Assembly (NCBI GenBank): GCA_001795165.1
Contig: MGNS01000166.1
Coordinates: 13,549-35,667, forward strand
DNA from: Chloroflexi bacterium RBG_16_57_11
GTDB taxonomy: Bacteria; Chloroflexota; Anaerolineae; Anaerolineales; UBA4823
Reading direction: 5' to 3'
DNA: 22,119 nucleotides
Each line of letters begins with the position of its first letter. Positions within the stretch are counted from its first letter, which is position 1. The notes under the pieces were generated by a model. It saw only the letters and a list, made by a program, of their open reading frames with translations. It was not told the origin of the DNA and ran no database searches. Of the stretch, positions 8,603 through 16,229 are shown piece after piece. The translations under genes were made by a program, and so were the position numbers.

Positions 8603-8610
8603 ATACGAAC

Positions 8611-8642
8611 AGGCCAGGCAATCCTATCGGAAAGCCTGGCCT
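8611..8642. terminator. hairpin with 9-bp perfect stem, probable terminator after the four-TM gene
   Basis: AGGCCAGGC (8611-8619) pairs perfectly with GCCTGGCCT (8634-8642) around a 14-nt loop. It begins 36 bp past the stop of the minus-strand four-TM gene and precedes the hydrolase start. A proper U-run is missing on the minus strand (GTTCGTATTATAAT follows), so it may terminate inefficiently or only stabilise the 3' end. Confidence 0.55.
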
Positions 8643-8677
8643 TTCGAACCGCTTAATGAGATGAGATGAAAACGGGG

Positions 8678-9562
8678 TCAGAACCTTCGACCGTGAGAAA
8701 TTGTCTTCGAGTTGGATTGATCAACCGCAGGTCCGATATGAACGCTATTGGTGGATTTTACCGCCAACGGCGCAGGAATGTATTCCGGATCGGGGACTTT
8801 GTAGTCGTCGCCCGGCGGAACCTCCGGTTGTGGAGGGATCGAATTACTGCGCGGGGAAGAGGTGAAGGTGCGTGTGCGTGGCGCGGTAGAAGCATGAGTC
8901 GGTGCACCTAAAGGCGTGCCCGGGACCATCCTGCCTGTAGATGGCGGGGCAGCGTTGATGCGCGCAGAGTTTGTTGCTGGCAGGTTGTGATAATTTACCT
9001 GTCTTGTAGCCAGCTGTGGCTGCGATGCAATCGGGCGCTGAGCAGCACGCGGCCGTTCGTCATACCCGGCAAACAGTCGGTCGCCAGAGATAGAGATCGT
9101 GCCGATCATCAAGACGCGAATCAGCCAAACCAGGATGGCTACGAAGATCGGCACCGCACGCAGCAGGGTTTCTCGACCGATTACTTCCGTCCCGCTGCTT
9201 GTATGGTTCAGGATCGCCAGTGAGACGCCCCACCAGGTCAGCATTGCGTTCATTGTCGCGGCCAGCAGCCAGGCGCCAAACAAATACCAGCTATCTGAAC
9301 GCCCTTGTTTGACCGCGGGTGCGAACAGGCGGGCGATTCCGGCAAAATCGATGCCGCAAAAAGCAATTGCCAGTATGGTCGCCCAACTTAACCCGGCAAA
9401 ACTCAGATCGCCCAGCAGGTCTGTCAGTGCAAAGTGGGTCGTTCCATAGTTGAAGGCTTCGAAGGCAAATAGCGCGGTTACAATGATCGCCCCGAAGATA
9501 AGACCGCGTCGAAAGTGGAAACGGTACACAATTTGGCCAAGGGTGGTGGATCGAGTGGTCAT
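8678..9562 (-). CDS. uncharacterised four-TM membrane protein with Pro/Ser-rich tail
   Basis: A 294-residue protein that I do not recognise. Four hydrophobic helices occupy about residues 20-160 (around GLIFGAIIVTALFAFEAF, LSWATILAIAFCGIDFAG, WYLFGAWLLAATMNAMLTWW and VPIFVAILVWLIRVLMIG). From about residue 170 the tail is low-complexity, rich in Pro, Ser, Thr and Arg, and probably disordered. No catalytic motif is visible. ATG 9562 is supported by AGGAG about 7 nt upstream and by a consensus-like promoter with an overlapping palindrome (separate entries). The gene appears to be a single transcription unit bounded by a hairpin. If the palindrome is a LexA site, the protein would be damage-inducible; that is inference only. 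Confidence 0.9.
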   Translation of the reverse strand: MTTRSTTLGQIVYRFHFRRGLIFGAIIVTALFAFEAFNYGTTHFALTDLLGDLSFAGLSWATILAIAFCGIDFAGIARLFAPAVKQGRSDSWYLFGAWLLAATMNAMLTWWGVSLAILNHTSSGTEVIGRETLLRAVPIFVAILVWLIRVLMIGTISISGDRLFAGYDERPRAAQRPIASQPQLATRQVNYHNLPATNSARINAAPPSTGRMVPGTPLGAPTHASTAPRTRTFTSSPRSNSIPPQPEVPPGDDYKVPDPEYIPAPLAVKSTNSVHIGPAVDQSNSKTISHGRRF

Positions 9563-9601
9563 CGCAGATCTCCTCTTGAGTAAAACACTGATGCTCTTAA
9601 A

Positions 9602-9621
9602 AATAGAACATAAGTTCTATT
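9602..9621. promoter_or_regulatory. palindromic operator candidate, GAAC-N4-GTTC (LexA-box-like)
   Basis: The stretch has perfect 8-bp arms (AATAGAAC and GTTCTATT) around ATAA. Its core GAACATAAGTTC (9606-9617) fits GAAC-N4-GTTC, the core of the LexA/DinR box known from Bacillus and actinobacteria. It overlaps the last bases of the -10 and covers the predicted start point (about 9612) of the minus-strand four-TM gene, an ideal repressor position. The match is seen in the sequence; that LexA is the protein binding it is inference. Confidence 0.5.
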
Positions 9622-9647
9622 ATACACCCTGTTACTCCACTTGTCCA
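9619..9647 (-). promoter_or_regulatory. sigma-70-type promoter of the four-TM membrane protein gene
   Basis: On the minus strand TGGACA (9647-9642) is separated by 17 bp from TATAAT (9624-9619): five of six at -35, perfect at -10, optimal spacing. The predicted start is near 9612, giving a leader of about 50 nt before ATG 9562. Confidence 0.7.
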
Positions 9648-9678
9648 GGGTTATCATCATCGTTTATTGTCCAATATT

Positions 9679-9687
9679 TGTTATAAT
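9679..9687 (+). promoter_or_regulatory. extended -10 promoter for the PCu(A)C lipoprotein gene
   Basis: TGTTATAAT is a TG-N-TATAAT extended -10. No recognisable -35 lies 16-18 bp upstream, which is normal for extended -10 promoters. The start would be near 9694, giving a leader of about 28 nt with GGAGG (9709-9713) 8 nt before ATG 9722. It is divergent from the promoter at 9619-9647. Confidence 0.5.
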
Positions 9688-9721
9688 TTTTTGATCACTG
9701 CTATCCCTGGAGGGCGAGTAA

Positions 9722-10219
9722 ATGAGCAAATTACCAGTCTTGGGCATATTAATTTTTACACTGATATTGTCTGCCTGTGAACCGTGGTTGACGACTGGCG
9801 CCTCAATTGAGGTGCGCGATGCCTGGGCGCGGGCTGCCACAGCAGTGGATATGAGCGGGCAGGAGACCATGGCGACGAAGGAATCGGCCAGCATGGAAGG
9901 GATGGGATCGGTAAGCGCTGCCTACATGATCCTTCACAATAAGCGTACTACCCCAGACCGGTTGTTGCGGGTCGAAAGCGAAGTAGCAGAAGCGGTTGAG
10001 CTGCACATCAGTGAGATGGCAGGCGACGTGATGACCATGCGCCCGATTGATTTTATAGAAGTGCCTCCCAATGGCGAGGTAGAGGTGAAACCAGGTGGGA
10101 TACATATCATGCTGATCGGGCTCAAGCGCGATCTGAGACCGGGTGATAAAATACCACTGGTGTTGGTTTTCGAAAATGCTGGCGAGATCAGCGTGGAGGC
10201 GGAAGTCCGATCTCCATAA
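9722..10219 (+). CDS. PCu(A)C-family copper chaperone lipoprotein
   Basis: A 165-residue lipoprotein. The signal peptide ends in a lipobox (LILSAC, Cys19), so the protein is anchored outside the cell membrane. The remainder is one PCu(A)C domain (formerly DUF461) with the exact copper motif H-X10-M-X21-H-X-M: His95, Met106, His128, Met130. Family members bind Cu(I) and deliver it, commonly to the CuA site of cytochrome c oxidase. A Met-rich insert (about residues 40-62, with Met44, 50, 58 and 61) sits before the AYMILHN strand and could be an extra copper-binding loop. GGAGG lies 8 nt before the ATG. No oxidase, Sco or copper-export gene is in the window, so the partner is unknown. Confidence 0.93.
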   Translation: MSKLPVLGILIFTLILSACEPWLTTGASIEVRDAWARAATAVDMSGQETMATKESASMEGMGSVSAAYMILHNKRTTPDRLLRVESEVAEAVELHISEMAGDVMTMRPIDFIEVPPNGEVEVKPGGIHIMLIGLKRDLRPGDKIPLVLVFENAGEISVEAEVRSP

Positions 10220-10291
10220 GCAGTGCATTTTTCGCGCCGTACATCGGTCATTGGCAAAGTTTTTCAACTGACATCTCATTATACTGGGTTC

Positions 10292-10296
10292 GGAGG
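10292..10296 (+). promoter_or_regulatory. ribosome binding site fixing a GTG start at 10301
   Basis: GGAGG lies 4 nt before GTG 10301. The alternative upstream GTG at 10223 has no such site and would place 26 polar residues before the signal peptide. ATG 10319 is too far from the site. This decides the start of the NBR1-Ig-like lipoprotein. Confidence 0.6.
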
Positions 10297-10300
10297 CAAT

Positions 10301-11425
10301 GTGCGCTGGATTTTTTTTATGCTGGTTATTATCCTGGTCGCCGGGTTTGTGCTTTCCAGCTGTCAAAATTTCTACCAGAACCCGAGCCCCTCGCCTACAG
10401 GCACTGGAATTGATAGGAAGGTGTTAGCGGTCATAACAGCCACCGCTACGGCCACGGCAATCCCCACGCCGACAATCACACCACCACCGCCAACTCTGAT
10501 TCCGCAGGAACCTCCTCCCACGCGCCTCCCCACCTCATGCCAGGATGGCCTGGAGCTGGTGCTTGAATTAAGCCTAGCGCCTGGGCCAGGCGCGAGCTTG
10601 CCTGTTTTGCCACCGGGGAGTGAGATTGAGAAGGGTTGGCGGTTGCGTAACTCAGGCACTTGTACCTGGGATAGCGCGTATTTGTTTGCACCGGAAGAAT
10701 CGAACGTGGTCTGGGCGGTAAACAGCCAGCTTGTGCCATTGACAGGTCAGGTACAGGCTGGTGAGATGTACGATTTTTGGGTAAAGCTCACTGCGCCACG
10801 CGTACCAGGCTCGTATCAGGCTGGATGGTCACTACATAACAGCCAGGGTGAGGCGGTAGGATTGCCTTTGACCGTGGGTTTTGAAATCGCAGCCTTGCCC
10901 ACGGAAACAGCCCAGCCGAAAGTTTCATTAGCCGCATCGCCACTTGAGATATTGCGCGGCGAGGATGCGATCATTTCGTGGTCGACCACTGAGGCAAAGG
11001 CTGCTTATTTTTACCCATTCGGCCAGACCTGGTGGCAGCATCCGGTGGAGGTAAATGGTAGTATCCTGGTGGAGCCGGACCAGACTACCACCTATGAGCT
11101 GCGAGCTGTGATGGGGGATGATTCGATCGAATTCCGACGAATTACCATCGTAATTAAGCCTTTCGATGCCCCCAAGATCGTTACCTTCAGGCTCGAGCCG
11201 GCCAGTGTAATCGATCAAGGCCAGTGTGTCGACCTCGTCTGGCGGATCAATGGCCGGGTGAATACGGTAAAGGTGTTCCGTGATGGAAACTTTTTCGTAG
11301 AATCGGAGAAAGAGGTGGGGTCAACCTGGGATTGCCCGGCGAATACCGGCTTTTACACATATACTTTGCAGGTATCTGGACCCGGCGGAACTACCGAGTC
11401 GAACCGCCAACTTGAAGTGCGCTAA
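10301..11425 (+). CDS. NBR1-Ig-like (FW) domain lipoprotein with two further Ig-like modules
   Basis: With the GTG start the protein has 374 residues. The signal peptide ends in a lipobox (FVLSSC, Cys21). A Thr/Pro-rich linker (about 27-78) carries the domains off the membrane. Residues about 80-200 match the NBR1 central (FW) Ig-like domain: PPGSEIEKGWRLRNSGTCTW, then a strand-rich part to YQAGWSLHN. Two Ig-like modules follow (about 208-292 and 293-374, each opening with a P-K-[IV] strand and an ISW or LVW core). Bacterial FW domains are common in Chloroflexota surface proteins and are thought to bind other proteins or glycans; no enzymatic motif is visible. It follows the copper chaperone after 81 bp and may be co-transcribed. 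Its TAA overlaps the convergent M20 peptidase TAG. Confidence 0.85.
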   Translation: MRWIFFMLVIILVAGFVLSSCQNFYQNPSPSPTGTGIDRKVLAVITATATATAIPTPTITPPPPTLIPQEPPPTRLPTSCQDGLELVLELSLAPGPGASLPVLPPGSEIEKGWRLRNSGTCTWDSAYLFAPEESNVVWAVNSQLVPLTGQVQAGEMYDFWVKLTAPRVPGSYQAGWSLHNSQGEAVGLPLTVGFEIAALPTETAQPKVSLAASPLEILRGEDAIISWSTTEAKAAYFYPFGQTWWQHPVEVNGSILVEPDQTTTYELRAVMGDDSIEFRRITIVIKPFDAPKIVTFRLEPASVIDQGQCVDLVWRINGRVNTVKVFRDGNFFVESEKEVGSTWDCPANTGFYTYTLQVSGPGGTTESNRQLEVR

Positions 11426-12666
11426 CCAGACTTATCGGTAGTCTTCACCAACCGGATGATGGCAGAATAATTGATCAAAGCCTTCGGTATAAAAGATGAC
11501 AATAGAACATATTCTTGCTCCTTGTTACCATCTGCGCTGCGCTCGGAGCAATGGGCGTTATTCCCGGATGGACCAAGGCCATCCAGAGTGGGATGACGGT
11601 TCCAAAGCAGATTCCCATCGCTGAGACCACCGCGCTGCTCGGGGATCAGCCGTGCACCAAAAGGTGTAGCGCATTCTGACCATACATCAAACAATCTGTC
11701 CGTCTGCGGGTTGCGTGGCCAGGGTGGGTTGCGGGAGATTAGCTCAACCCGTACCCGGCAGGGATAACCGTCGAAGCTGGAAATCTGCGAGCCGCCATCC
11801 AGCGAGAGCATTCGTTCTACCCCCTGCTCGAAAATTAGCGGATCGAAGGACCGCATCTCGACCAGTGCCTGGGCGGAGTGAGGCACACGGTTGACCACGC
11901 TTCCTCCCTGCACAACCCCAACATTGAAGGTGATATTATTCGCATAGTCAGTAAAGGTTGCCACATCCTGAATGCTTTTCGCCAGTTGGACGATCGCGTT
12001 GGCGCCCTGTTTATGGTAGTTCCCGGCATGAGCGCCACGTCCTTCGGTGGTGATGCGAAATTCTGCCCGGCCTTTGCGCGCCGTGACGATGGGGAGGGCG
12101 TTGGGGTTGGGTGTGCCGCCTTCGAACACCAGGCAGGCTAAAGTTGATGCCTCTGGAAGTCGTTCCAAACAGGATTGTCCGAAGTCCTCCGAAAGCGTTT
12201 CCTCGGAAGCGTCCAGGCAGACCAGCCAGCGCACACGCTCGAAGATTTTGGGAGCAAAGTTGCGCAACCCGTCTAATACCATGTAGATCATGACCGTGCC
12301 GCCTTTGATATCGACCGTGCCAGGACCGTAAGCGCGCTCGCCTTCCACCCGCCAGGAGAAATCGTTCAGCTGTTCTTCCTCCGGTGGAAAAACTGTATCT
12401 AGATGCGAGATCATAGCGATGGTGGGAAGCTGGTCTGCGTCCTGTCTTTGAGGTTGTATAAACAAGTGCTTACCGAATTTTGGATTTACAGACTGGATGA
12501 ATTCAGATTGGAACCCCAGGTTTGAAAAGACCAAGGCGGTGTACTCGCCCAGGCGATTCACTCCTGCGGAGTTGGCAGTGAAGGAGTTGATTTCAACCAT
12601 TTTTCGCAAAATATCCAGATAGGTTGGAAGCTGTTGGTTGTAATGCTGCTCAATAGACGAATTCAT
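11422..12666 (-). CDS. M20-family metallopeptidase (carboxypeptidase G2/ArgE-like)
   Basis: A 414-residue dinuclear-zinc hydrolase. Predicted ligands and catalytic residues by family pattern: His88 and Asp90 in SHLDTV, Asp119 in GTVDIKGG, the Glu155-Glu156 pair in DASEET, Glu182 in VFEGG and His372 in GNNAH. A lid/dimerisation domain lies between (KGRAEFRITTEGRGAHAGNYHKQGANAI). Closest in style are glutamate carboxypeptidase and acetylornithine deacetylase-like enzymes; the amide substrate cannot be inferred. No signal peptide is present, so it is cytoplasmic. The frame is open from TTG 12684, but ATG 12666 has GGAG (12676-12673) 6 nt upstream and is preferred. It starts 33 bp after the large uncharacterised protein, so the two form a likely operon. 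Confidence 0.93.
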   Translation of the reverse strand: MNSSIEQHYNQQLPTYLDILRKMVEINSFTANSAGVNRLGEYTALVFSNLGFQSEFIQSVNPKFGKHLFIQPQRQDADQLPTIAMISHLDTVFPPEEEQLNDFSWRVEGERAYGPGTVDIKGGTVMIYMVLDGLRNFAPKIFERVRWLVCLDASEETLSEDFGQSCLERLPEASTLACLVFEGGTPNPNALPIVTARKGRAEFRITTEGRGAHAGNYHKQGANAIVQLAKSIQDVATFTDYANNITFNVGVVQGGSVVNRVPHSAQALVEMRSFDPLIFEQGVERMLSLDGGSQISSFDGYPCRVRVELISRNPPWPRNPQTDRLFDVWSECATPFGARLIPEQRGGLSDGNLLWNRHPTLDGLGPSGNNAHCSERSADGNKEQEYVLLSSFIPKALINYSAIIRLVKTTDKSG

Positions 12667-12699
12667 GGCTATCTCCATTAACAATCAAAGGCTAATCGT

Positions 12700-14739
12700 C
12701 TATATACCGACATAGCCACTGGCGGTCCTTCTTCCCACCGTCCAATCAAGCTCTAAAATTTTTTCGTCATGCTGGATCGTAATTAACTCGGACGGGAAAT
12801 CAGCCTGGACATAGGGACTGCCATAGCGGGGAAAATTTTCGATCGGTACATCACGACCATCCTGCCGAAAATGTCCATCCCAGCCAAATTCGAGAAAACC
12901 TTGTGAGGGGGATTGGTAGCGCACAAAGAGACGGGAGAGTTGTACTTCGGCTTGCAGGATGCGGTCAATGAACTGGGAAAATTCTCCATCTACCTGGCGT
13001 CGCCCGAGCTCGCAAATCCAGATGTTATCCTTGCCCTCAGCCAGAACCTCTCTTCCTCGATCCTCGCCAGGGAGGTCATGCCATCGGTATGGATGTTGTG
13101 ACAACAGCCCCAGGAAACCCTCACCCAAACGGGCGAAAATCCAACCTTCGAGCTCAATTACTTCCTCGAATTGATCACGTGGGATCCATGCATGCGTATA
13201 CTCAAGTTCATTCGAAACAAACAACGCCGGAAAACGGGTGATGTGGTAGATCGCGATCAGCACGTTTTTGATCTGTGCCACGCGAGGCAGGCTGCCTGAT
13301 CCAGTCCAGTAGTTCGGAGGCGGACCAGCCATGCGTGCTGGATGGTTGGTGAAACACACCGCATTTGGGCCAAGTGTCGCTTGCCAGATATGTTGTTGAT
13401 CTCCACCATCGCCTTTTCGATAATCCTGTGCCGAGCTGAGCATGTAATCAGGTGTGCGATAGGTATACAGGTTGGCTTGTTCGCGGGTGTTGCGGCAGAC
13501 ATCGTGCCGATAATGATGAGCCAGCATGGGGAGCAACCGGGAGGCGCTCAAAATCTGAAGCAGTCGCCGTCGCTGGCGATAAGGCATGAAGTATGGATTT
13601 TCCCACCAATCGAAGCGGTTTAGCATTTTGACGAACAAGCGAGCGGTGTGTGGGTGTAGATAGGCTTCCAAAGTTAGCAGTTGGAGACCGTTCTCGAGAT
13701 TGTCTGGTTCCAATCCCCACCAGCTTGCCTGGTCGATGCAAATTCCAACTCGCTGGCGTTGGAGCAATTCGGCTCGCTGGCCATCATTTGCGATCGAATA
13801 GATGACCTCCGGCAGGCGGTAACGCAGGCTCAACGCGAAACTGGCCGCGCTCATATTGTCACAGCCAGCAAAGACCCCACGCCCGAACAGAAGCTTCTGA
13901 GTATCGATAATACTCTCCTGTGCAGCCCATTTATGCATCGCCTCGTAGCTTCGACCGTGACTACAGCCAAATACCCCGGCGAAGGAGTTCACCGCAATCT
14001 CAAATAACAACAAATCGGTTAGCATCGTTGCTCGCCGTTGAATATTTTCATCCTTACAAAAGTCCACCAGGCTGAGCAACGCTGTGAGGTCTTCATCATA
14101 GTACACGTTCGAAAGCCATTCGCTAAAGCCGGTATAAAAACGAAGATCCATCCAGCGTTGGATTCGATGGCGAAAACTCTCCATCATCTCTGCACCGCTG
14201 CGGCCCGAGTTGGTGAAGTGTTCATCCGGGAAAAGCTGACCAGCAAGATAGCCGGCTGAGGCAAACAGAATGAAATGGGACTCGGTCCAGGAACACATCT
14301 CATCCTGACCCGGCTCATCCGGCCAATATTTGAAATTTCGTATAGTCATTTCCGACCGGGCGATCAACTCCTCACTGAGTCGCAGATGGTGGCGATATTG
14401 GTTGAGCAATCGTATGTAGGCATGCAATGTACAGTCGGAGCCGTCGTATCGGTTATCGATATAATCCAATGCAGCATTTAATACACCTTCATGAGGTGAA
14501 GCGCCGCCAGCAAGACGGGCTAATTCGTGCCAGGGCGCCTTTGGGGTAGTGGGCGCCGGGTTTTGCAGGATGAAACTGAAAAACGCTCTACGCCTGGTTT
14601 CAAAATCAGACGAGAAAGGTACGGATGTATATTCATCCGGGCAGGTACTGAAAGGGTAATCAGCTGGAGGAGGCGTAGAAGCGATGATGGCTTGTTGCAT
14701 CGGTTGGTTAATTTTACCTAAAATGTCAAATTGATGCAT
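12700..14739 (-). CDS. large uncharacterised protein, possible alpha/alpha-toroid plus beta-domain
   Basis: A 679-residue protein with no signal peptide or TM helix. I cannot assign a family. The first two thirds look helical, with aromatic-rich segments resembling toroid repeats: WTESHFILFASAGYLAGQ near residue 151, FSEWLSNVYYDED near 206, GCSHGRSYEA near 259 and DQASWWGLE near 325. From about residue 430 it becomes strand-rich (YTYRTPDYMLSSAQDY, QHIWQATLGPNAVCFTNHP). Helical toroid followed by beta domain is the plan of some polysaccharide lyases and glycosidases, so a carbohydrate-related role is possible, but this is inference from general shape only. ATG 14739 is chosen; a GTG directly before it (14742) is equally possible and the ribosome-binding site is weak. 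The operon partner is the M20 peptidase. Confidence 0.9.
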   Translation of the reverse strand: MHQFDILGKINQPMQQAIIASTPPPADYPFSTCPDEYTSVPFSSDFETRRRAFFSFILQNPAPTTPKAPWHELARLAGGASPHEGVLNAALDYIDNRYDGSDCTLHAYIRLLNQYRHHLRLSEELIARSEMTIRNFKYWPDEPGQDEMCSWTESHFILFASAGYLAGQLFPDEHFTNSGRSGAEMMESFRHRIQRWMDLRFYTGFSEWLSNVYYDEDLTALLSLVDFCKDENIQRRATMLTDLLLFEIAVNSFAGVFGCSHGRSYEAMHKWAAQESIIDTQKLLFGRGVFAGCDNMSAASFALSLRYRLPEVIYSIANDGQRAELLQRQRVGICIDQASWWGLEPDNLENGLQLLTLEAYLHPHTARLFVKMLNRFDWWENPYFMPYRQRRRLLQILSASRLLPMLAHHYRHDVCRNTREQANLYTYRTPDYMLSSAQDYRKGDGGDQQHIWQATLGPNAVCFTNHPARMAGPPPNYWTGSGSLPRVAQIKNVLIAIYHITRFPALFVSNELEYTHAWIPRDQFEEVIELEGWIFARLGEGFLGLLSQHPYRWHDLPGEDRGREVLAEGKDNIWICELGRRQVDGEFSQFIDRILQAEVQLSRLFVRYQSPSQGFLEFGWDGHFRQDGRDVPIENFPRYGSPYVQADFPSELITIQHDEKILELDWTVGRRTASGYVGI

Positions 14740-14886
14740 CACATATTTTCACTCTATGCGTCTTAATAATGGATCGATTTCATTGCCGCCGATATCGGGT
14801 GTCCCAGGTAATTGTCCCGCCGCCATAGCCGAACAGGCGTCAATGGTGGTTTGTGTCTTAATAAAGATGACAAACGGCATAGCCTT

Positions 14887-16176
14887 ATGTCGAATTTCCA
14901 CTTGTCATTACGATCTTTTTTACTCAATGCATTAACAATGCCTCTTGCGATTGCTGGTTTATGGATAGATAAACTGCGACGGGACAATGCTTCGAAAGGA
15001 GCAGATTTGACGTCGATCTCTCGAAAAACGGTGATTGATAGTCTCGATACTGCGGCGCTCGTCCTGGATCTGAAGGGAAGGATTGTCGAGGTTAATCCTG
15101 TTGCCGCGCAGCTATTGTCGTTAAAAGAGCAGCAGGTATGCCGAAAACCGATTTCCTCAATCCTATCCTGGTGGAGGGAAGTTGAGCAATGTAATGGCGA
15201 CTGCATAGAGCTGCAAAAAGATGTCCAGCCTACTGTTGCAGATAAAAAATATCAATATAACGTGCAGATCACCCCAATTTGGGATGACTCCGAAAACCTG
15301 ACCGGAAGATTGGTGCTCATCCGCGATATCACCGTGGAAAGGGCTGCGGAAGGGGCGCAATCTCTGGCGTCTGTCAGGGCCGAATTCCTGGCGAAAGTTT
15401 CACACGAATTGCGAACTCCGCTTACTTCCATCTTAGGCATCAGCGAAATGTTAGATTATGGGGTCTATGGCCCGCTCTCACTCGAGCAGAAAGAGGCGCT
15501 ACGGTTAATCGCCGACAGCTCACAGCATATGGTGCGCTTAGTCAACGACTTGCTCGAACAGACGCGATTGGAACACGGAGCCCTCGAGTTGGATATTGCC
15601 GAATTTGTGATAGAAGATTTGATCAACCGGCTTCGGGTGAACACCATCCAGGGTGCACGCTCGAAAAGTCTGAGCCTGACCTTTGAAATCGCACCGGAGG
15701 TTCCTGTCATTCTGCGCGGCGATGCCTTACGTCTTTACCAGATCTTACGAAATCTTGTCGATAACGCCATTAAGTATACGGAAAAAGGTCATGTAAAGGT
15801 GCGAGTTTTTCGAACCGGTCAAGAGCAATCTGCCGGGCACGATACTGAGGGCTATGTTGAGAAATACGCTTTTGAAGTTTCAGATACAGGAATAGGTATT
15901 CCGAAGGATAAACAAACACTGATCTACGAGCCATTCCTGCGAGTTTACCTGCCCAATGGATCGAATGGTAATGGCAAGATGAACGGCAATGGCTCTTCCG
16001 TCTCGAACGGGCACGTGGAAGGCTTTGGACTGGGGCTTTCCATCGTCAAACAGCTGGTAACGCTGATGGACGGGGAAATTGATTTAGTCAGCGAGTCTGG
16101 TCAGGGTAGCATCTTCACGGTCAGGCTTCGACTCGAGCCAGCAACCGAGCCTATACCGATGGAGAAGGCACCCTAG
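14887..16176 (+). CDS. PAS-domain histidine kinase with Asn/Gly-rich insert in the ATP lid
   Basis: A 429-residue kinase. A moderately hydrophobic N-terminal segment (LRSFLLNALTMPLAIAGLWI) may touch or cross the membrane once. A PAS domain spans about residues 48-150. The phosphoacceptor is His173 in VSHELRTPLT, the N box is NLVDNAIKY (Asn293), G1 is DTGIGIP (Asp333) and G2 is GFGLGLS (379-385). Between G1 and G2 the lid carries a low-complexity insert (356-377) made mostly of Asn, Gly and Ser. The frame is open from TTG 14812, but ATG 14887 starts directly before the hydrophobic segment and is preferred, although it has no strong Shine-Dalgarno. No response regulator is adjacent. It is divergent from the uncharacterised protein and convergent with the TPR gene. 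Confidence 0.92.
   Translation: MSNFHLSLRSFLLNALTMPLAIAGLWIDKLRRDNASKGADLTSISRKTVIDSLDTAALVLDLKGRIVEVNPVAAQLLSLKEQQVCRKPISSILSWWREVEQCNGDCIELQKDVQPTVADKKYQYNVQITPIWDDSENLTGRLVLIRDITVERAAEGAQSLASVRAEFLAKVSHELRTPLTSILGISEMLDYGVYGPLSLEQKEALRLIADSSQHMVRLVNDLLEQTRLEHGALELDIAEFVIEDLINRLRVNTIQGARSKSLSLTFEIAPEVPVILRGDALRLYQILRNLVDNAIKYTEKGHVKVRVFRTGQEQSAGHDTEGYVEKYAFEVSDTGIGIPKDKQTLIYEPFLRVYLPNGSNGNGKMNGNGSSVSNGHVEGFGLGLSIVKQLVTLMDGEIDLVSESGQGSIFTVRLRLEPATEPIPMEKAP
15952..16017 (+). repeat. Asn-Gly low-complexity coding segment in a kinase ATP lid
   Basis: Imperfect repeats of AATGG/AACGG-type codon pairs encode PNGSNGNGKMNGNGSSVSNG and two more residues. The segment lies between the G1 and G2 boxes of the HATPase domain and is in frame, so it is a lid extension and not a break. 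Confidence 0.85.
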
Positions 16177-16229
16177 AGATATTCTATTAAAGAGATCCAC
16201 CTAGGTAAATGTGGGCTTACCCTGGAAGT

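Noticed and set aside
9803..10366. Minus-strand open frame of 187 codons
   Set aside because: It lies opposite the PCu(A)C gene, whose lipobox and copper motif are clear; the antisense translation has no domain.
14743..14886. Divergent gap searched for promoters and operators
   Set aside because: No -35/-10 pair at 16-18 bp spacing and no convincing palindrome could be found on either strand.
14763..15206. Minus-strand open frame of 147 codons overlapping the second histidine kinase
   Set aside because: It covers the PAS region of a clear kinase in antisense and shows no protein pattern or ribosome-binding site.
16177..16229. GGTAA / TTACC inverted repeat (about 16204-16221) between convergent genes as a terminator
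   Set aside because: Only five base pairs with an 8-nt loop and no U-run; too weak to call.
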